A stretch of DNA of 64,000 bases from an uncultured Clostridia bacterium. GTDB taxonomy: Bacteria > Bacillota > Clostridia > Oscillospirales > JAAYOS01. The stretch covers positions 1 through 64,000 of the forward strand of contig CANQDU010000010.1 of assembly GCA_947593925.1 (NCBI GenBank). The letters are read 5' to 3'. The position numbers were made by a program, and so were the translations under genes. Of the stretch, positions 47,527 to 57,795 are shown piece after piece. How positions within the stretch are numbered: position 1 is the first letter of the stretch; every line of letters starts with the position of its first letter. The notes beneath the pieces were generated by a model. The model did no database searches. It was not told where the DNA came from and saw only the letters and a program-made list of their open reading frames with translations.

Positions 47527-48704
47527 ACTCGATAGAGCTGAAGTACGGCTGCAACCCCAACCAGAAGCCTTCCCGCATATTCATGCGCGACGGCGGCGAC
47601 CTGCCGGTGAAGGTTCTCTCCGGCAAGCCCGGATACATCAACTTCCTCGACGCGCTCAACGGCTACCAGCTCGTAAGCGAGCTGAAGGAGGCGACGGGAC
47701 TTCCCGCTGCGACCTCCTTCAAGCACGTCAGCCCCGCCGGCGCGGCGATAGGCCTCGAGCTCACGCCGAAGGAGCGGAAGGTCTGCCGCATAAAGAAGAG
47801 CGCGGAGCTCTCACCGCTCGCCTGCGCCTACGCCCGCGCGCGCGGCGCCGACCGCATGAGCTCCTACGGAGACTTCGTGAGCCTCTCCGACGTCTGCGAC
47901 GCCGAGACCGCCCATCTGATAGCCGCCGAGGTGAGCGACGGTGTAATTGCCCCCGGCTACACCCCCGCGGCGCTCGAAATACTCAAGCAGAAGCGTCAGG
48001 GCGGATACAACGTCATAGAGATCGACCCCGATTACCGCCCCGCCGAGCAGGAGTACAAGGACGTCTACGGCGTCACCTTCGAGCAGGGTCACAACAACTA
48101 CCGCCTCACAAATGACGTCTTTGGCAACATCGTCTCTGACCGCAAGGACATCCCCGAGAGCGCGAAGCGCGACCTCCTCATCGCGATGATAACCCTCAAG
48201 TACACGCAGTCTAACTCGGTCTGCTACGCCTACAACGGCATGGCGATAGGCATCGGCGCGGGGCAGCAGTCCCGCATCCACTGCGTCCGCCTTGCGGGCG
48301 GGAAGGCGGACACCTTCTTCCTCCGCGGCTCGGACAAGGTACTGAACCTGCCGTTCAAGAAGGGTCTCGCCCGTGCCGAGCGCGACAACGCGATAGACGT
48401 CTACCTCACCGACGGTGACTGGGAGGCGATGCTCTCAAGCGACCTCTGGCAGGACTACTTCTCCGAGAAGCCGGAGCCCTTTACCGTCCCCGAGAAGCGC
48501 GAGTATCTGTCGCACATAGACGGCGTGAGCCTCGGTTCGGATGCGTTCTTCCCGTTCAGCGACAACATCGAGCGCGCGAAGCGCTCCGGCGTGCGCTACG
48601 TCCTCGAACCGGGCGGGTCGATACGCGACGACGCGGTCATAGACTGCTGCAACAAGTACGGCATGGTGCTCGGGTTTACAGGGATGAGGCTGTTCCACCA
48701 CTGA
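47523..48704 (+). CDS. Stand-alone AICAR formyltransferase (PurH C-domain-like)
   Basis: LKYGCNPNQKPSRI, GYINFLDALNGYQLV, ATSFKHVSPAGAA, KYTQSNSVCYA, GAGQQSRIHCVRLAG. Confidence 0.93.
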   Translation: MNSIELKYGCNPNQKPSRIFMRDGGDLPVKVLSGKPGYINFLDALNGYQLVSELKEATGLPAATSFKHVSPAGAAIGLELTPKERKVCRIKKSAELSPLACAYARARGADRMSSYGDFVSLSDVCDAETAHLIAAEVSDGVIAPGYTPAALEILKQKRQGGYNVIEIDPDYRPAEQEYKDVYGVTFEQGHNNYRLTNDVFGNIVSDRKDIPESAKRDLLIAMITLKYTQSNSVCYAYNGMAIGIGAGQQSRIHCVRLAGGKADTFFLRGSDKVLNLPFKKGLARAERDNAIDVYLTDGDWEAMLSSDLWQDYFSEKPEPFTVPEKREYLSHIDGVSLGSDAFFPFSDNIERAKRSGVRYVLEPGGSIRDDAVIDCCNKYGMVLGFTGMRLFHH

Positions 48705-48740
48705 CGCCTATCGGGAAAACCGTTCCGGTTTTCCCGATAG

Positions 48741-49008
48741 GCTTTCGCGGGAAATCGCGCTCGCTTCGCTCGCTTACCAATTTCCCGCGAGACTTTCACT
48801 TGAAATTGCGCAGGCGCAATTTCAAGTGAAGCCGCCGGACAGAGCGGATCTCTGCCGGCGGCAACGCTCCGCTACGCGCCGATTTTTTTGCCTCCGGCAA
48901 AAAATCGACGCACGCTCCGCGAGAGGAGTTTTTTCCGACGTACACGCCGCCGGAAAAAACGATTAGAACTTGTTCGCCGCTTGCGCGGCGAACTCTGCGA
49001 GGCTTTAA
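48741..49008. repeat. Mosaic palindromic repeat array (copy III)
   Basis: Shares TTCACTTGAAATTGCGCAGGCGCAATTTCAAGTGAAGCCGCCGGACAGAGCG and TTTTTTTGCCTCCGGCAAAAAATCGACGCA with copy I. Confidence 0.9.
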
Positions 49009-49268
49009 GGACAGGCACGGAAGTGCCTGTCCATTTTGTTGCGGGCGATTGCGATTCGTCGCGAAAGCCTGTTAAATAAGTTTGTAAGGACTTTTTTAAC
49101 AGGCTGAACCGTCCGGGCAATTTGCGTAAGATGCGGCAAATCGGTCACACGCGCTTGTGGGTTGCGCGGCGGGGGAAAATCGCGCGCGGAGGGAGGTTGA
49201 GCTTCGGCGGGAAAAGCGGTATACTCTCCGTAGTGAGCGTTCACACATATCAATAGGGAGGAAAACTT

Positions 49269-49937
49269 ATGAGCTTCGGAAAGAATTTGCAGTATCTGCG
49301 CGGGCTCCGCCGGGGCATGACGCAGGAGACGCTGGCGGAGCGGCTGGATGTGAGCCGCCAGACCGTCTCGAAGTGGGAGCTTGACGCGGCGCAGCCCGAT
49401 ATAAACAAGGCGATAGAGCTCTGCGGGCTCTTCAACTGTTCGCTCGACGCGCTCTTCCGCGAGGACATGGCGGCGTATGCCGACGCATACACCGACCTCC
49501 GCGTCGAAGTCGTACCGGCGTTCCGCTATGTGAAGTATGCGGTGATAAGCGCCGACCCGGAGAGCGACGCCATCGGCCGCGTGACGGAATACGCGCGTCA
49601 GAACGGCGTCGAGAGGCCGCGTGTGATAGGGTGGGACTTCCCGTTCGCGTCGCAGGAGCAGGTAAACGTCTTCGGTATGCACGGCTATGAGGCCGCGTGG
49701 ATACTGCCGGAGGGACTTACGCCGCCCGGCCTCGATGTCTCCTCACAGCCGGAGCACCGCTACGCCGCGATACACATCCCCGAGCCGTTCGCAAACCCTT
49801 TCGTGTCGATACCGAACGCATACAAGGCGCTTGACAGCTATATGCGTCTCAGCGGCCTCGAACACACCGAGCGGGGCGTGATACCCTGCTTCGAAACCGA
49901 CGGCGAGAGCATGGACGTGTATATCGCGTGCGAGTAG
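49269..49937 (+). CDS. XRE family regulator with C-terminal effector-binding (GyrI-like) domain
   Basis: HTH LRGLRRGMTQETLAERLDVSRQTVSKWELDAAQPDI. Confidence 0.85.
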   Translation: MSFGKNLQYLRGLRRGMTQETLAERLDVSRQTVSKWELDAAQPDINKAIELCGLFNCSLDALFREDMAAYADAYTDLRVEVVPAFRYVKYAVISADPESDAIGRVTEYARQNGVERPRVIGWDFPFASQEQVNVFGMHGYEAAWILPEGLTPPGLDVSSQPEHRYAAIHIPEPFANPFVSIPNAYKALDSYMRLSGLEHTERGVIPCFETDGESMDVYIACE

Positions 49938-50144
49938 GAGTCCCGTGCCTCGGAAAGCAAAACCTCAGGTAAAATATTGACGTGTTATCCGCGCGGTGAT
50001 ATACTGAAGCAAACGGTGGCGGCCGACGCGCCGTCCTTCCCGTATGCGTTGTTGCGCGAACGGAAATCGCGGGAGCGTGCGGGAAGCACCGTCCGAAAAT
50101 GTACGGAAAACAGACGTAAGTCGCATTATTTGAGGAGAATTTGC

Positions 50145-51224
50145 ATGAAGAGGCGTGTTCTTTCGTTTGTTGTAATGACTGCTCTGATACTTGCGCTCCT
50201 GCCGGGGACGGCTCTCGCGGCGTCCGCCGGAGCCGGGGTCTGCGGAGCCGAGGGGGACAATGTAAAATGGATAGTTGCCGGCGGCCGCCTTGCGCTCTCC
50301 GGCTCGGGAGCTATGGCAAGCTACGGCGCAGAGGAACCCGCGCCGTGGAGCGGGTATGACTTCGACGCGATAGCCATCGGCGGCGAGATAACCGAGATAG
50401 GTGAGCGCGCCTTCCGCGGATGCTCCGACGTCACCGAAGTGACCGTGCCGGACAGCGTGACGAGAATAGGGGACGGCGCGTTTGAAAACTGCAGGTTGCT
50501 CGTTTCCGTATCGCTTCCGGCGACGCTCGAACGGCTGGGACGCGCGTTTGCGGGCTGTAAGAGACTCGCCGTCGTCCGCTTCGCGGGCAGCGAGGAGCAG
50601 TGGAACGCGCTGACCGCCGCAGAGGACATCGGACTCCCCGCATGGACCGAGGTGCGGTTCGGGAGCGGGAGATTCAGCGACGTCGCCGCCGGCGCGTGGT
50701 ATGCTGAAGCCGTCCGCGCCGCCGCCGAGGCCGGGATAATCCTCGGGAACGGCGACGGGACGTTCGATCCGTCCGGCGAGCTCACATGGGCGCACACCGC
50801 CGCCTTCGCCGCGCGCCTCATGCAGTACCGGAACGGCGAGCATGTCTACGGCGCGGCGGATCAGAAGGGCGAGTGGTACAGCGTCTACGCGGACTACCTA
50901 ACGGAGCAGGGCGTAATAGACGGCGTACCGTCCGACCCGGAAGCAAAGATCACCCGCGCGGACGCGGCGGCGATCTTCGCCGCCGTCCTCGGCGAGGACG
51001 CGGAAAAGGTGAACGACGTCCCGAGGGGATACTTCGCGGACGTGCCGTCCGGCGCGAAGGGCGACGCCGTGTACGCCCTCGCGGAGGCGGGCATAGTGAA
51101 CGGAAAGCCTGCAAAGGGGACGGACGACGCGGTTTTCGGCTGCTCGGACGTCCTCCTGCGGAGCGAGGCGGCGGCCATCGTCGCGCGGATGGCGGGGCTC
51201 GCGCCGCTCGTGAATGCGGGCTGA
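50145..51224 (+). CDS. Leucine-rich repeat (BspA-like) plus SLH domain secreted protein
   Basis: Signal peptide; LRR_5 IGERAFRGCSDVTEVTVPDSVTRIGDGAFENC; SLH FSDVAAGAWYAEAVRAAAEAGIILGNGDGTFDPSGELTWAH. Confidence 0.88.
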   Translation: MKRRVLSFVVMTALILALLPGTALAASAGAGVCGAEGDNVKWIVAGGRLALSGSGAMASYGAEEPAPWSGYDFDAIAIGGEITEIGERAFRGCSDVTEVTVPDSVTRIGDGAFENCRLLVSVSLPATLERLGRAFAGCKRLAVVRFAGSEEQWNALTAAEDIGLPAWTEVRFGSGRFSDVAAGAWYAEAVRAAAEAGIILGNGDGTFDPSGELTWAHTAAFAARLMQYRNGEHVYGAADQKGEWYSVYADYLTEQGVIDGVPSDPEAKITRADAAAIFAAVLGEDAEKVNDVPRGYFADVPSGAKGDAVYALAEAGIVNGKPAKGTDDAVFGCSDVLLRSEAAAIVARMAGLAPLVNAG

Positions 51225-51356
51225 GCGGCGGCGGGTCACGGCGGAGCATAACATTGTACAAAGGGAGGCGGGACTGGTCCCGCCTCCCTTGTTTTCCGCT
51301 TGCGCGCCTCCGTCCTTTGTGCTATTATTAGGAAAAACGGGTACGGAGGTAAAGAG

Positions 51357-52166
51357 ATGACCGATTTCTCCGACATACTCTTTCTCAGCGACTACGACCT
51401 CACGCTGAGCGACGGACAGCAGATCCCGCAGCGCAACCTCGACGCGATAGAGCGCTTCAAGGCGGGCGGCGGGATGTTCTCGATAGCGACGGGACGCTCG
51501 AAGCCGACGTTCACACCGCAGCTCGAAAAGATAAGCGTCAACGCGCCGGTGGTGCTCTCGAACGGTTCGCTCGTCTACGACTTTGCGGACGGTACGACCT
51601 GGCTCCAAATTCCGATGAAGGACTGGGAGAAGGCCGCCGTCCGGCGCATACGCGACCGCCACAGCGACCGCGCGGTCTTCGACCTCGAGGTCGGCCTTGA
51701 GGTCTACCTTCCGAACGACACCCTCGCCGTCCAGGCAAACGACTATACCCGCGCCCACTTCGAGTGGGTCGGGATGGTGAGCCGCATGTGTCCGATGGAG
51801 GAGATACCGGACGACTGGATGAAGGCGGTCTTCACCGCTCACCCGGACGACATCCCCGCCCTCGCGAAGGAGGCCGAGGAGGAGGGGCTGAACGGCGTCC
51901 GCTCGCTGCCGTTCATGCTCGAGATACAGACCGGCGGCGTGGACAAGGGAACCTCCGCGCGCTGGCTTGCGGACAAGCTCGGGCGGAAGCTCGTCTGCGC
52001 GGGCGACGCGCCGAACGACACGGCGCTTCTCCGCGCCGCCGACCGCGCGTTCGTGCCCTCGAGCGCCTACCCGGAGATACTCGCGATGGGCTACGAAGTC
52101 GTCGCGGACTGCAAGACCGGCGCGATAGCCGACGCGATAGAGCGGATGGAGGCGGAGCGGAGATGA
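51357..52166 (+). CDS. HAD family hydrolase (Cof-like)
   Basis: FLSDYDLTLSDG, ATGRSK, GDAPNDTALLRAA. Confidence 0.92.
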   Translation: MTDFSDILFLSDYDLTLSDGQQIPQRNLDAIERFKAGGGMFSIATGRSKPTFTPQLEKISVNAPVVLSNGSLVYDFADGTTWLQIPMKDWEKAAVRRIRDRHSDRAVFDLEVGLEVYLPNDTLAVQANDYTRAHFEWVGMVSRMCPMEEIPDDWMKAVFTAHPDDIPALAKEAEEEGLNGVRSLPFMLEIQTGGVDKGTSARWLADKLGRKLVCAGDAPNDTALLRAADRAFVPSSAYPEILAMGYEVVADCKTGAIADAIERMEAERR

Positions 52167-52747
52167 GCATATTCCGAAAGCTGATAACTCCTGCGGCGCT
52201 CGCTTTTTACATGCTGCGCTATAAGACGATATGGCGTGTCCGCGAGAAGATGCGCGAAAAGTGCGTCGCTAACGGAAAAGTGAACACAAAGAAGCTGATA
52301 TGGGACGCATACGGCCGCTACTTCGACAAACGGTGCGGGTTTGTCGGGGGACTTGCGGAGTTCGCGGGCGAGCCGTGCTTCCCGCACGGGCCGTTCGGTG
52401 TGTTTATCTCGAACGATGCAAAGATTGGCCGCGACGCGGTCATATTCCAGAACGTCACGATCGGCTCGAACACCCTCGAGGGTACGTCGAAGCCCGGCGC
52501 GCCCACGATAGGCGACTGCGTGTATATCGGCGCGAACGCCGTCATAGTCGGCGGCGTGACGATAGGGGACGGGTGCCGGATAGGCGCGGGCGCCGTCGTG
52601 TACGGCGACATGCCGCCGAACTCGGTGGCGGTCTCCGCTCCGACGCGGATAATCGAGCGCGCGGAGCCGATGGATAACCGCTATACGCAGTATCTTCCGA
52701 ACGGCGCGGTGCGCCGCTTCGAGGACGGTACCTACCACCGCATATAA
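52163..52747 (+). CDS. Serine acetyltransferase-like left-handed beta-helix protein
   Basis: Hexapeptide repeats IGRDAVIFQNVTIGSNTL...IGDCVYIGANAVIVGGVTIGDGCRIGAGAVVYGDMPPNSVAVSAPTRII. Confidence 0.85.
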   Translation: MSIFRKLITPAALAFYMLRYKTIWRVREKMREKCVANGKVNTKKLIWDAYGRYFDKRCGFVGGLAEFAGEPCFPHGPFGVFISNDAKIGRDAVIFQNVTIGSNTLEGTSKPGAPTIGDCVYIGANAVIVGGVTIGDGCRIGAGAVVYGDMPPNSVAVSAPTRIIERAEPMDNRYTQYLPNGAVRRFEDGTYHRI

Positions 52748-52767
52748 CTACGCGAGAGGAGCCAGCA

Positions 52768-55761
52768 TCAGCTGAAATATTCGCACACCGCGTCTGCGAG
52801 GGCGCGCGCGAAGCGCGCCTCGTCCGCGTCGTTTGCGAGCCACTCAAACTCGGAGGGACAGCACACGAACCCGCACTCGACTATCGTAGAGGGACAGAAC
52901 GTCCCCCGGCAGATGTAGAGGTTCGACTGGTTCGCGCCCCGGTCGTAGAGCCCGAAGGCCTCCGCCGTGTAGTGCGCGAGCGTCTCGGAGTATTCCTCGG
53001 AGATGTCCTCGCGGTACCACGTCGAGACGCCGCGTATGTTCGTCGCGTCAACGTTCTCGTCAACGGCGTTCAGATGTATCGAGAGGAGCAGGTCGGGACG
53101 CATTTCGCGCGCCGTCACGAGCCGCCCGTGCAGATCGACCGTCGAGTCGTCGCTTCTGAGATATTCGACCGTCGCGCCGAGGCGTTCGAGCTCGTAGCCC
53201 ACCTTCTTCGCGATGGCGAGCACGAGCACCCGCTCGCTCATCTCCTCGCCGAGAGGTCCGAGCGCGCCAAGCTCGCTCCCGCCGTGGCCGGGGTCGAGGA
53301 GTATGGTGAGCCCTTCGAGCGGAAGCGCGCCCTCCTTCAGTGTCGGACGGCGCTTCAGGGCAAGCGACAGCGTGCCCGAGCTCTCGTCGTACTCGAATAT
53401 GTAGCCGTCAAGGAGAGCACGGTCGCGGAGCGTGAGGCGGTAGTACGCGGAGCCGTCCTCCGACCACTGCGCGCAGGAGGTGAAGAGCGAGCCCTGCGGC
53501 AGAGCGAGCGCCGGAGCGATGCCGCTGTAGCGTATCCGCACGGTGACGCTTTCGCCGGTGTAATCGACCGTTGACAGCGCCGCCGACGAGACCTTGAAGC
53601 GGAGATAGTCCCAGCCGTCCCCAAACTCATAGGAGGCGGCGGAGAGACCGCTTGACAGCGCGCCCTCGCCGTCCGAAAGCTCCAGCCCGTCGCTCTCCGC
53701 CCAGTACCCGGAGCGGAGGCGCACCCACGCGCCGTTCGTCGTGACGGCGGTGACGTAGTCGGTCATGCCCCGGCAGAGCTCGCCCACCGGGCCGCCGGAG
53801 GTGGTGGAGCCGGGGTAGATGAACGCCGCCTCGCTCGTGACGGTCGCGTAGAACGGCGCGCCGTCCCCGATGCAGAAGAGCATACCCTCGGCGGAGACGG
53901 TCTCGGTCCTGCCGTTGTAGGTCATGGTGTAGACCGGCCTGCCGACGGTAGAGACCTTGCCCTCGGGATAGCCGTCGCTCACGGTGTAGGTGTAGAAGTA
54001 GTTCGTGCCGTAGACCTTGCCGTCCTCCACGGGCAGCTCGGTGGCGGCGGGGGTGAGGCGGAAGGTCTCGCCGCTTATCGTCACCGAAAGCGACGCGCCT
54101 ATCGGCGCGGTACAGCGGAAGGTTATCTTCTCACCCGGGGCGACGTAGATGTCTCCCTCGGACGGATACGCGCTCTCCGCGACTATAGACGCGCTCTCGA
54201 GCGGCGTCGGCGGGGCGGCGGAGCCGCCGCGCGTTATCACGCGCGTAAACTCGCGCTCGCCCTGCGTGAAGCGGAGGGCGTTTTCTCCGTTTTCGAGACT
54301 TACAAGCACGCCGAAGTAGCCGCTTTCGGTGACCTCCTCCACGCGCGTTCCGTTCAGATAGAGCGGCACGTTCGGGTCACAGCGGCCGAGGACGTAGTAT
54401 TCGGAATACCCCACGGTGATGTCGCCCGACGGGCGTCCCACCGATATGCCGCCGTCCCACTCTACCGGGTCGAGCAGGGGATAGTCCTCCGGCAGGCTCT
54501 CCATGGCGTTCCAGCTTGCTATAAACGTCCCGAGCGGGGCGTAGTCCACAAAGAATTTGTAGCGGAAGTGTATCGAACCGCTTACCTCCTCGGTCTCGCG
54601 GTTGAGGGTGAGCTGCCGGCGAAGCTCGCTTGTGCCGCTCCACGCGCCGCTCTCCGCGCCGGAGCGGTAGGAGGCGTGGCCGACGTACAGCCGGACGCCG
54701 GTGCCCCGCACTACGTCCGACCACCACTCCACGAGCGTCTTATAGTCGGCGGGGGCGTAGCCTATCTCCCAGTATATCTGCGGGCAGATGTAGTCAAGCC
54801 ACCCCTCCTCGACCCACTTCTTAGTGTCTGCGAAGTGATAGAGGTAGCTCTGGTTGCCGTTCGTGTCGCTGCCGCCGGGGACGGACGAGGCGTTCGCCCA
54901 TATCCCGAACGGGCTCACGCCGAAGATCTTGCCGTACTCGCGCGTGACGTCCCGCACCTCGCGTATCAGCGTATTTATGTTCTCGCGCCGCCAGTCCTCA
55001 AGGGAGAGCGAGCTGCCGGAAGCGGCGTAGGTCGCCGCGTCGTCAAGACCGCCGTCGGGGTAGAAGTAGTCGTCGAAGTGAATGCCGTCAACGTCGTAGT
55101 TTTTGCATATCTCGCGCACACCGTCCACGACGAGCTCGCGAGCGCCCTCTATCCCCGGGTCGAGGTACATGTGTCCGTCGGTGTGCGTGACTACCCACTC
55201 GGGGTGCTGCCGCGCGGGGTTCGACTCCGCGAGAGCCGATAGGTCGTGCGAGTTCCGCGCGACGCGGTAGGGGTTTATCCATGCGTGGAGCTGCATCCCG
55301 CGCGCGTGCGCGCCCTCCGTCCAGTATTCGAGGAGGTCGAAGCCGGGACCCACGCCCTGCGTGCCGCTCACATACTCCGACCACGGAAATATGTCCGACT
55401 CGTAGAGCGCGTCTCCGCTCGGCCGCACCTGAAAGAGGACGGCATTGAAGCCGAGCGCGGCGCAGCGGTCGAGGACCTCGTCCGCCTCGCGCTTCAGCTC
55501 GTCGTCGCCGAGGCCGGTGCGGGAGGGATAGTCGAGGTTGATGAGCGTGGAGACCCAGACGCCACGAAAGTCGTCCGATATGTCGGGGACGGATACTGCC
55601 GGCACGTCGGAGGGAAAAGGCGAGGCCGCCTCCACGCCGGACGGCGTGAGAGTGACGGAGCCGGGAACGTCCCCGCCTCCGCCGCTGAGGAAAAAGAACG
55701 GTATCGCCACGAGCGCCGCTATGCAGAGCGGGACCACGAGGCGCAAAAGCTTTTTTGTCAT
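52768..55761 (-). CDS. Family-10-like glycosylhydrolase fused to N-acetylmuramoyl-L-alanine amidase
   Basis: N-term TM; DFRGVWVSTLINLDYPS...FNAVLFQVRPSGDALYESDIFPWSEY; C-term ILLDPGHGGSELGALG...LLLSIHLNA...TIVECGF (Amidase_3). Confidence 0.9.
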   Translation of the reverse strand: MTKKLLRLVVPLCIAALVAIPFFFLSGGGGDVPGSVTLTPSGVEAASPFPSDVPAVSVPDISDDFRGVWVSTLINLDYPSRTGLGDDELKREADEVLDRCAALGFNAVLFQVRPSGDALYESDIFPWSEYVSGTQGVGPGFDLLEYWTEGAHARGMQLHAWINPYRVARNSHDLSALAESNPARQHPEWVVTHTDGHMYLDPGIEGARELVVDGVREICKNYDVDGIHFDDYFYPDGGLDDAATYAASGSSLSLEDWRRENINTLIREVRDVTREYGKIFGVSPFGIWANASSVPGGSDTNGNQSYLYHFADTKKWVEEGWLDYICPQIYWEIGYAPADYKTLVEWWSDVVRGTGVRLYVGHASYRSGAESGAWSGTSELRRQLTLNRETEEVSGSIHFRYKFFVDYAPLGTFIASWNAMESLPEDYPLLDPVEWDGGISVGRPSGDITVGYSEYYVLGRCDPNVPLYLNGTRVEEVTESGYFGVLVSLENGENALRFTQGEREFTRVITRGGSAAPPTPLESASIVAESAYPSEGDIYVAPGEKITFRCTAPIGASLSVTISGETFRLTPAATELPVEDGKVYGTNYFYTYTVSDGYPEGKVSTVGRPVYTMTYNGRTETVSAEGMLFCIGDGAPFYATVTSEAAFIYPGSTTSGGPVGELCRGMTDYVTAVTTNGAWVRLRSGYWAESDGLELSDGEGALSSGLSAASYEFGDGWDYLRFKVSSAALSTVDYTGESVTVRIRYSGIAPALALPQGSLFTSCAQWSEDGSAYYRLTLRDRALLDGYIFEYDESSGTLSLALKRRPTLKEGALPLEGLTILLDPGHGGSELGALGPLGEEMSERVLVLAIAKKVGYELERLGATVEYLRSDDSTVDLHGRLVTAREMRPDLLLSIHLNAVDENVDATNIRGVSTWYREDISEEYSETLAHYTAEAFGLYDRGANQSNLYICRGTFCPSTIVECGFVCCPSEFEWLANDADEARFARALADAVCEYFS

Positions 55762-56110
55762 ACAATATTCTCCATAGAAAGAGGCACGCGCCCGCCGAGG
55801 CGCGGAAAAACCCGTGTCCGGCTTGCCGCCGGAATACCTGTAATAAACAAATTATACTACAAAAACCGACGGCTTTCAAGAGCGGACGGCGGCGCCGCCC
55901 GCCGAGTGAGTATATTCGCGCACGCGGCGCGAAATGCCGCGCGGAACGGCGCGGGAGAGCCTTCCCGTGCGCCGTTTTGTATGTATTTACCAAAGCGAAG
56001 CGTCGAAATTATTCAAAAAACGCGCATACCGCGCCTTGTAAAGCCGGGCGGACTGTGATAAAATAATCCGTGATACGGATACAAATGATTTTCTGTGGGG
56101 GACATCCGAG

Positions 56111-56551
56111 ATGCAGGAAAAGCTGAAATTCTATCTCGTGGAACAGAGCGCGCTTCCGCCGGTGATAGTCAAGGTGGCGGAGGCGATGCAAAATTTGGAG
56201 AGCGGACGCTGCGAGTCTGTGGGCGACGCGGTGCGCGAGGCGGGCATAAGCCGCAGCGCGTTCTACAAGTACCGCGACTACGTCCGCCCGTTCTATGACG
56301 CGACGGCAAGCGAGATGCTCACTCTGCATCTGGTGCTCGAGGACTCGCCGGGAATGCTGTCGTCGCTTCTCGCGGCGCTCAGTGCGAAGGGCGCAAACAT
56401 TCTCACGATAAATCAGTCGATACCGATAGGCGGCATAGCCTCGGTGACGGTGTCTGTGAGTCTCAGCGGCGGCACGAGCAAGGTCGGCGAGCTGGTGGAC
56501 TCGGTGCGCGGGCTGAGAGGCGTGACGAAGCTCGAGCTCGTCTCGGGCTGA
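56111..56551 (+). CDS. ACT domain-containing protein (PheB-like)
   Basis: N-term HTH-like region, C-term ACT LHLVLEDSPGMLSSLLAALSAKGANILTINQSIPIGGIASVTVSV. Confidence 0.9.
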   Translation: MQEKLKFYLVEQSALPPVIVKVAEAMQNLESGRCESVGDAVREAGISRSAFYKYRDYVRPFYDATASEMLTLHLVLEDSPGMLSSLLAALSAKGANILTINQSIPIGGIASVTVSVSLSGGTSKVGELVDSVRGLRGVTKLELVSG

Positions 56552-56565
56552 ACGGAGGTGGAAAA

Positions 56566-57795
56566 GTGACGGGAATAGCCATACTCGGGATGGGCGTCGT
56601 CGGCACCGGAGTGTACGAGACGCTTGAGAGCAACGCGGAGACGATAGCCCGCCGCAGCTTCGGCCCGCTCGAGGTGAAATACGTCCTCGACCTTCGCGAC
56701 TTTCCTGGCGCGGGCTTTGAGGACAAGCTGGTGCGCGATTTCGGCGTCATCGAGCGAGACCCCGAAGTAAAAATAGTCGTCGAGACGATGGGCGGCACGA
56801 CATACGCCTACGACTACACGAAGCGGGCGCTCGCCGCGGGAAAGAACGTCGTCACCTCCAACAAGGAGCTTGTGGCGGCGCACGGCGCGGAGCTTATCGC
56901 GCTCGCGGAGGCGCACGACGTAAACTATATGTTCGAAGCGTCGGTCGGCGGCGGCGCGCCGGTGATACGGCCGCTCGTAAGCTGCATGGGCGCAAACGTC
57001 ATAGAGGAGATATACGGCATCCTCAACGGCACGACAAACTTCATCCTCGACCGGATGGAGCGCGGCGGCGCTTCGCTCGCGGCGGCGCTTTCGGAGGCGC
57101 AGACGCTCGGATACGCCGAGCGCGACCCTTCGGCGGACATCGAGGGGCTTGACCCCGCGAGGAAGATATGCATCCTCGGCAGCCTCGCCTGCGGATATGA
57201 CATCGGCGTGGAGAACGTCCGGGCGGAAGGGATAACCGGTCTCCGCCGCGAGGACGTCCGCCGCGCGGCGGAAGCGGGATGCGCTGTGAAGCTGCTCGCG
57301 CGGTACATCCGCCTCGGTGAGAAGAGGGTGAGCGCGTTCGTCGCACCGCACCTCATCCCGAAAAGCTGCATACTCGCAAACGTGAACGGCGTCTTCGGCG
57401 GCGTGACGTATATAGGAAACATAGTCGGCGAGGTGGACATCCTCGCCGCGGGAGCGGGAAAGCTGCCGACGGCCTCGGCCGTCGCGGCGGACATCATCGA
57501 CGCGGCGCGGCATCTCTATAAGACGCGCTTCCACTCGGTGTGGAGCGCCGAGCGCGCGGAGTACGTTCCGCCCGAGGAAATAGGCGGGAGGTTCTACGTC
57601 GGCTCGTCCGGCAGCGCGGGCGACGCTCGCGAGGTGTTCGGCGACATCCGCCTCATCTCGGAGGAGGGCGGCGCGGCGTTCATAACGCCCCGCCTCACGC
57701 CGGAGGAGCGCAGAATAAAGACGGCGGAGTATCGCCGCCGTGCGCAGGTGTTCTCCGAGATGCGCGTTCTTGAACGCGGGGTGGACGAATGGTAA
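56566..57795 (+). CDS. hom: Homoserine dehydrogenase
   Basis: GIAILGMGVVGTGV, TSNKELVAAHGAEL, GILNGTTNFIL. Confidence 0.95.
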   Translation: MTGIAILGMGVVGTGVYETLESNAETIARRSFGPLEVKYVLDLRDFPGAGFEDKLVRDFGVIERDPEVKIVVETMGGTTYAYDYTKRALAAGKNVVTSNKELVAAHGAELIALAEAHDVNYMFEASVGGGAPVIRPLVSCMGANVIEEIYGILNGTTNFILDRMERGGASLAAALSEAQTLGYAERDPSADIEGLDPARKICILGSLACGYDIGVENVRAEGITGLRREDVRRAAEAGCAVKLLARYIRLGEKRVSAFVAPHLIPKSCILANVNGVFGGVTYIGNIVGEVDILAAGAGKLPTASAVAADIIDAARHLYKTRFHSVWSAERAEYVPPEEIGGRFYVGSSGSAGDAREVFGDIRLISEEGGAAFITPRLTPEERRIKTAEYRRRAQVFSEMRVLERGVDEW

